Of a stretch of 64,000 bases of DNA, positions 59,661 through 64,000 are shown piece by piece. The translations under genes were made by a program, and so were the position numbers. The stretch is from Plasmodium relictum (taxonomy: Eukaryota > Apicomplexa > Aconoidasida > Haemosporida > Plasmodiidae), in the NCBI RefSeq assembly GCF_900005765.1, contig NC_041687.1, forward strand, positions 372,001-436,000, given 5' to 3'. Every line of letters starts with the position of its first letter. The first letter of the stretch is position 1. Under the pieces are notes generated by a model. It did no database searches. It was given only the letters and a program-made list of their open reading frames with translations, and was not told the DNA's origin.

Positions 59661-60654
59661 CTTTGTAGCTGATTATTTTTTTTTTTATAATGAACAAATC
59701 CAATTTTCCTCAATATATATGTTTTGTAAATTTAATTTTTATTTCTTATCTAATGGAATAAATTATTTATTATTCAAATTTCTTAAGTTTTTTATATGTA
59801 AATATAACACACATAAATAAATTTAATTTTATTTTATAAAGTTTAATAATACAAATATTTTATATTAAAATATATAATGGAAACAAAAAAATATTTTTAA
59901 AAAAAAAATGCACATGAGAATGATAGTAGAAATAAACTTGAGTAACGTAATTTTTTTTTTTTTCTTAAATTTTTTTTATACTTCTTTTATTATGATATCT
60001 CATAATAGTCTTCCAAAAGCATATTTTAATGAATAATTTCTTTTGAAATTTAATATATTTTTATATTTTTGTTTTCAATGTATTTTTGTGTACAAGAACC
60101 AAAAATCCATGTTTCTAATCCTTTAACAAGTGTTAATTATTTTTTTTAAATAATAAAAAAAAAAAACCGTAACATTATAAAAGAAAAAAAAGTACTAATA
60201 AAAATACATATTCTTTTTTACACTGAAACGAGTTCAATAAAATTCAAAAAATTAAATCATAAGGTTAAAATTAAATAAAAAACATCATATTCTTGGATAA
60301 AATTTTATAAAAAAAAAAAATGAAATAAAATAAGATGAAATAAAATATAATAAAATATAATAAAATAAAAAATAACAAGATAAATAGATTTTTAAATTAA
60401 TACGAACTTTGACTCATTTAAAAAAAAAAAGACAAACATAACAAAGACCTTTTTTTTTATTTCTATATATATTAAAGTGGTGTGTAAATTTTAGTATTTA
60501 TTAAATATTAAAAAGAAAAAAAAATTATTTTATATGATAAAAAACTTAGATATCATGTATATACATATATTCATATAAAAAATTTTATTAATTTTTTAAT
60601 CCCTTAATTTTTCTATTTTATTATGTATATATTCTTATTTAAGTTTTAAATTTT
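59661..60654. other. Intergenic region; no protease copy present
   Basis: About 1 kb between CYP19B and the coiled-coil gene, both minus strand. It is AT-rich with tandem aaataaaatataat-type sequence near 60320-60375. In P. falciparum, as I recall, a falcipain-2 copy sits at this position; no protease fragment or decayed frame can be seen here. Confidence 0.6.
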
Positions 60655-61509
60655 TTATTTAGACGATTTCTTTTTAAAAAATTTTCTAAATTTTTCTTTT
60701 AATAACTTTAACTTAGATACTTTTTTATTATTTGATTGCCCATTGTTTGTATTATTATTCTGTTGGTTTTCTTCAGAATCAAAAGAATTTTGAATAATAG
60801 TTGCAATCTTAAAGTCATCTTGTTCAATTTTAGTTAATTCATTTCTTATTTCTGCATTTAATTCTTGTTCTAACTGTTTTGCCAATTCTTCATCTTTTTT
60901 TAATTGTTCCAAATACATCTGTTGTAATATTTTCTCTTCTTTATTTAAACTATGAGCAAGCTTTACATTTTCTAAATTTAATTGTCTTTGCTCTTGCAAC
61001 TTTTTTTCATCTTCTTTTTTTTCTTTTATTGAATCAACTGTACCTTTCCACATTTTTAATTTCTCTTCAAATACTAACGGTTCTACTACTATTTCAGCAT
61101 TTCCCAAACTGATATCTATGTTTCTTTTTCCTTCATATGCATTATCACTTTCATTTATATTATTATCTTCTGCAGAATTTGTTATATCCTTATTTTTTGT
61201 TTGTGTTTTATCATCATTTTCCATTATTTCCTTTGCATTTGAACCGGTGATTTTTCCTATTAAGAAATTTTTTGAATTTTCTTCACTGCTTTGTATTTTT
61301 TCCTTTTGTTCATCTTCTAATTTATTAATTACAACATTCCCCTTTTCATCATCATAATTTAATGAGCTACATTTTTCTAAGTTTTCTACATTTTGCTTAT
61401 CATATAAGGTATTATTTTTTTTTTCTTTATTTCTTCCATTTTTTTTTCTATTCTTTCTATTAGGAGTTCTTTCTTCCTTTTTAATATTTGAATTATTTAT
61501 ATTTTCCAT
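60655..61509 (-). CDS. Coiled-coil protein of unknown function (284 aa)
   Basis: Single exon; not recognised. The N-terminal half is Asn/Lys/Glu-rich and probably disordered. The segment from VEPLVFEEKLKMWKGTVDSI (about 142-161) to about residue 230 is a long Lys/Glu/Gln/Leu helix (including QMYLEQLKKDEELAKQLEQE) likely to form a coiled coil. A Gln/Asn linker and a strongly basic tail (KLKLLKEKFRKFFKKKSSK) follow. There is no signal peptide or membrane helix. The basic amphipathic tail could bind membrane or nucleic acid; that is inference. It lies on the minus strand between CYP19B and the divergent DHHC gene. Confidence 0.75.
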   Translation of the reverse strand: MENINNSNIKKEERTPNRKNRKKNGRNKEKKNNTLYDKQNVENLEKCSSLNYDDEKGNVVINKLEDEQKEKIQSSEENSKNFLIGKITGSNAKEIMENDDKTQTKNKDITNSAEDNNINESDNAYEGKRNIDISLGNAEIVVEPLVFEEKLKMWKGTVDSIKEKKEDEKKLQEQRQLNLENVKLAHSLNKEEKILQQMYLEQLKKDEELAKQLEQELNAEIRNELTKIEQDDFKIATIIQNSFDSEENQQNNNTNNGQSNNKKVSKLKLLKEKFRKFFKKKSSK

Positions 61510-62999
61510 TGAGAATATGTTTTATAATCTATATATATATTTTTTTAAAGCAGGTAATGAAATTTACAATTTTTTATTTAATAAAAATTAAAAAATTATA
61601 CAAAATTCATAATTTATTACTAAAAAATAAAGAGGTTTTATTAAAAGCATTAATATTTAAAACAAAAAAAAAAAAAAAGTAAAATTAGAAATTATTAAAT
61701 TTTATTATATAGCGACTCTTTTGTTTTATAAAAAATTTATAATCATTTACTTAGAAAATAGAAAAAATAAAATATTTAATGTCATATATTTAAAAAAAGT
61801 ATGCTTTTTTAGATTTTTTTTTTGTTCTACTTATTTTTAAATTTGGAATCTATATATTTTAAATTAAAAAACAAAAGTATTATAGTTTTAAAAGAAATTA
61901 AAAAATTAGAAAATCAAAAAAAAAAAAAAATTCTAAAGAACTTTCGAAACAATTAAACAAAGCATAAAAATTTTGTTAATCTTTCCATGAAAATTAAAAT
62001 TTTTTAATTAAAAAATGAAATAGAAAAATACATGAATTTTATTTCAAAAGATAATAGGAAAAAAAGAAAGAAGCAAAACGATGTTCTTATAAATATATAA
62101 TAATGAAAAAAAAAATGTATACTCCTAAAATAAAAATAAAAATACTATTATAATCCTGATTATATTATAATAAAAATTAAATATATTATAAATTAAAAAG
62201 ATATTCAAACATTGATATGTTTTATTGTTAATATAATTTTAACCTATTTTTTTTTATATTATATTTTTAAAAATTTCATCTTTTTTTGGAAAAATGTTTT
62301 TATAAATCATGATAAATGTCATTATTGCTTTTTCATTATTAAGATCTTTTCAATAAAAGAATTAAAAAAAAACAATAATTTTTTAAAATAATAAAATTAT
62401 AACAATTTTTAACTTTTTAAAATTGAAATATATTCATATATATTTATCTTAAAAATATAAATGTATAATTGAATTTTTTAAAATCATAAAAAAATAATAA
62501 ATTTTTGATAATGTTAAAATTTATATCCTTATAAATTAAAATTTTGAAAATGAAAGTAAAAATGGAACAAGCAAATTTGTAAAAAAAAAAAAAATTCTTC
62601 AAATAAAATAGTATTAAATATATATATATATACATAATTTTTTAATTTTTAAAAAACTGAGAAATTTTATTTTTTTATTTAAAATTTTTGATATATATAA
62701 AGAAATATATATATATATATATATACAGATATTATACATATAATGAAATGGCAAAATATTGTAAATGCCTTCATAGACAAAGAAAAAAATAAAAACATAT
62801 ATATATAGAAATAAAAAATTTATATATAAATTAAAACTTTCATATTTAGTTATCCATTTTCTAATAATAACACATATGACATTTCTAAACAATTTGTCTT
62901 TTTCTCTTTTTTATTATCCTTTTTTTTTTTTAAAACAACCGACCTTTTTCAAAGGATTAATATATATTTATTTTAATTGATCAAACAAAACTGTACCAC
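61510..62999. other. Divergent intergenic region, 1.5 kb
   Basis: Between the starts of the coiled-coil gene (minus) and the DHHC gene (plus). Minus-strand frames at 62444-62635 and 62614-62892 are Phe/Ile/Tyr strings driven by TA repeats (62707 onwards) and were not accepted. No other feature was recognised. Confidence 0.55.
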
Positions 63000-64000
63000 A
63001 TGAATAACGTTTTGTCCTTCATTGTAGTAACATTACTGAGTATTTTTATTTATGTCTGTTATTTATGTAAGTATAAAATTTTGATTTATAAAATATAACT
63101 TCAGAATAAATTAAAAAAACAAGTTTTTCTAAAATATTAATGAAACAAAGCAATTTTCAAATTTTGTATTCAAATAATGTTTTAAATATTTTGTAATTTT
63201 GTTTTATTTTCAATAGATAGCTTGCATAATGAATATTTAAATAATTATAGTAGAATAGTTAGAATTCTATTAGGAGTATTTAGCATACCATTTTTTATTT
63301 GTTATTACTGGTCATTTGTAAAATGTTCTATTTCTAATCCAGGATATGTCGACGATTCATGGGAAAGTAAATATTTTATAATTGCTTTTTCAACAATTTC
63401 TAAAAAAAAATGTTTATAACTTAAATATTTTTTCATTATTTTTATACAAATGTTTTAAAATTATTCCATACATTATTCTTATTTAAAAAAGATAGAAAGT
63501 ATTTATTTAAAAATATTATTTGAAATTTTTAATAATACAGTAAATGCAGAGGAAAATAATATACAAATAGAAAAAAAGAAAATAAGAAATTACACACCTA
63601 ATAAATATACTATTTGTGATAAATGTAATTATTTGGTTAGACCTGAAAGAGCGCATCATTGTAGAGTTAGTTTATATAAACTTGTATATATATATATATA
63701 TTTATATATATATGTATATTTTTTTTTTTATTAGTCTTGTAAGAAATGTGTATTAAAAATGGATCATCACTGTCCATGGATAGGAACATGTGTTGGGGAA
63801 AAAAATTTGAAATTTTTTTTTCTATTTTTATTATATGGTTTTCTTATAACATTATATATAACTATGACAACCATGCCCAAATTTATTATGTCTCTTTATG
63901 CAAAAAAAAATATGGTAAGTGTTATTTAAAAATTTCGAAATTGAAATTGGAATAATTGGAAACGAGAATTACGTTAAATTTTTTTTTTTTTTCAAAATGT
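63000..64000 (+). CDS. DHHC9: DHHC-type palmitoyltransferase, 5' part (gene runs off the window)
   Basis: Exons visible: 63000-63066, 63217-63366, 63541-63665 and 63735-63914, the last ending at a GTAAGT donor whose acceptor is beyond the window. The joined frame gives a signal-anchor-like start ([20 protein letters not shown]), a second membrane helix (about 39-55) and then the zinc-finger Cys-rich domain: [17 protein letters not shown] joined to [20 protein letters not shown]. The DHHC tetrad is the catalytic centre that transfers palmitate to protein cysteines. A further membrane helix follows ([18 protein letters not shown]). The symbol is based on my recollection that DHHC9 lies at this place on P. 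falciparum chromosome 11; the family call is certain, the member less so. The catalytic DHHC is in exon 4, so the visible part is diagnostic though incomplete. Confidence 0.88.

Noticed and set aside
62614-62892. 92-codon minus-strand Tyr/Ile/Phe frame
   Set aside because: Driven by (TA)n repeats; no conserved-looking blocks.

Overview
The window looks like a stretch of a nuclear chromosome from a malaria parasite (Plasmodium). The DNA is extremely AT-rich, with long poly-A and poly-T tracts and many (TA)n runs between genes. Proteins are rich in Asn, Lys and Glu, and introns are short and AT-rich. The gene set is typical of Plasmodium: MAPK2 with its TSH activation loop, rhomboid ROM1, the PRP4-like kinase CLK3, SET7, a falcipain-type cysteine protease, a small ApiAP2 protein, ER cyclophilin CYP19B and a DHHC palmitoyltransferase. 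As I recall it, the order matches the central part of P. falciparum chromosome 11, so this is a conserved core region and not a subtelomere. One falcipain-2/3-type gene, where P. falciparum has three, fits a species outside the P. falciparum lineage. An avian-type Plasmodium is my guess, but the species cannot be fixed from the sequence alone.

Layout. 0.25-9 kb: an HflX-type GTPase, a probable RNase P/MRP zinc-ribbon subunit with Asn-Asp-Glu repeats, two-domain glyoxalase I, and a membrane protein resembling the FIT2/Scs3 lipid-droplet family (minus strand). 10.5-18 kb: MAPK2 (minus), a Tctex1-type dynein light chain and ROM1 (plus). 18.4-27.6 kb: an 11-exon TBC Rab-GAP and a RAP-like organelle protein (both minus), then two unrecognised proteins (plus). 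30-36 kb: CLK3 (10 exons, plus), convergent with an 8-exon glycerol-3-phosphate dehydrogenase that has a plastid-type N-terminus. 37-47.8 kb: a 2298-residue protein with two filamin-type repeats, a small Trp/Tyr-rich protein that appears to use a GC-AG intron, and a 12-exon secreted or organellar protein of unknown function (minus). 50.7-64 kb: SET7, the cysteine protease, the AP2 protein, CYP19B, a coiled-coil protein, and the start of a DHHC palmitoyltransferase that runs off the right edge.

Most spliced models were built by hand. I joined exons at GT/AG sites so that reading frame and family motifs were kept; every complete spliced model sums to a whole number of codons. These are independent housekeeping and stage-regulated eukaryotic genes, not an operon. 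I found no tRNA, rRNA, CRISPR array, mobile element or viral remnant, and no gene cluster that looks like a new multi-gene system. The most useful oddities are the apparent GC-AG intron, the FIT2-like protein, the single-copy protease locus, the micro-exon gene, and a stop-free in-frame intron in the dehydrogenase.
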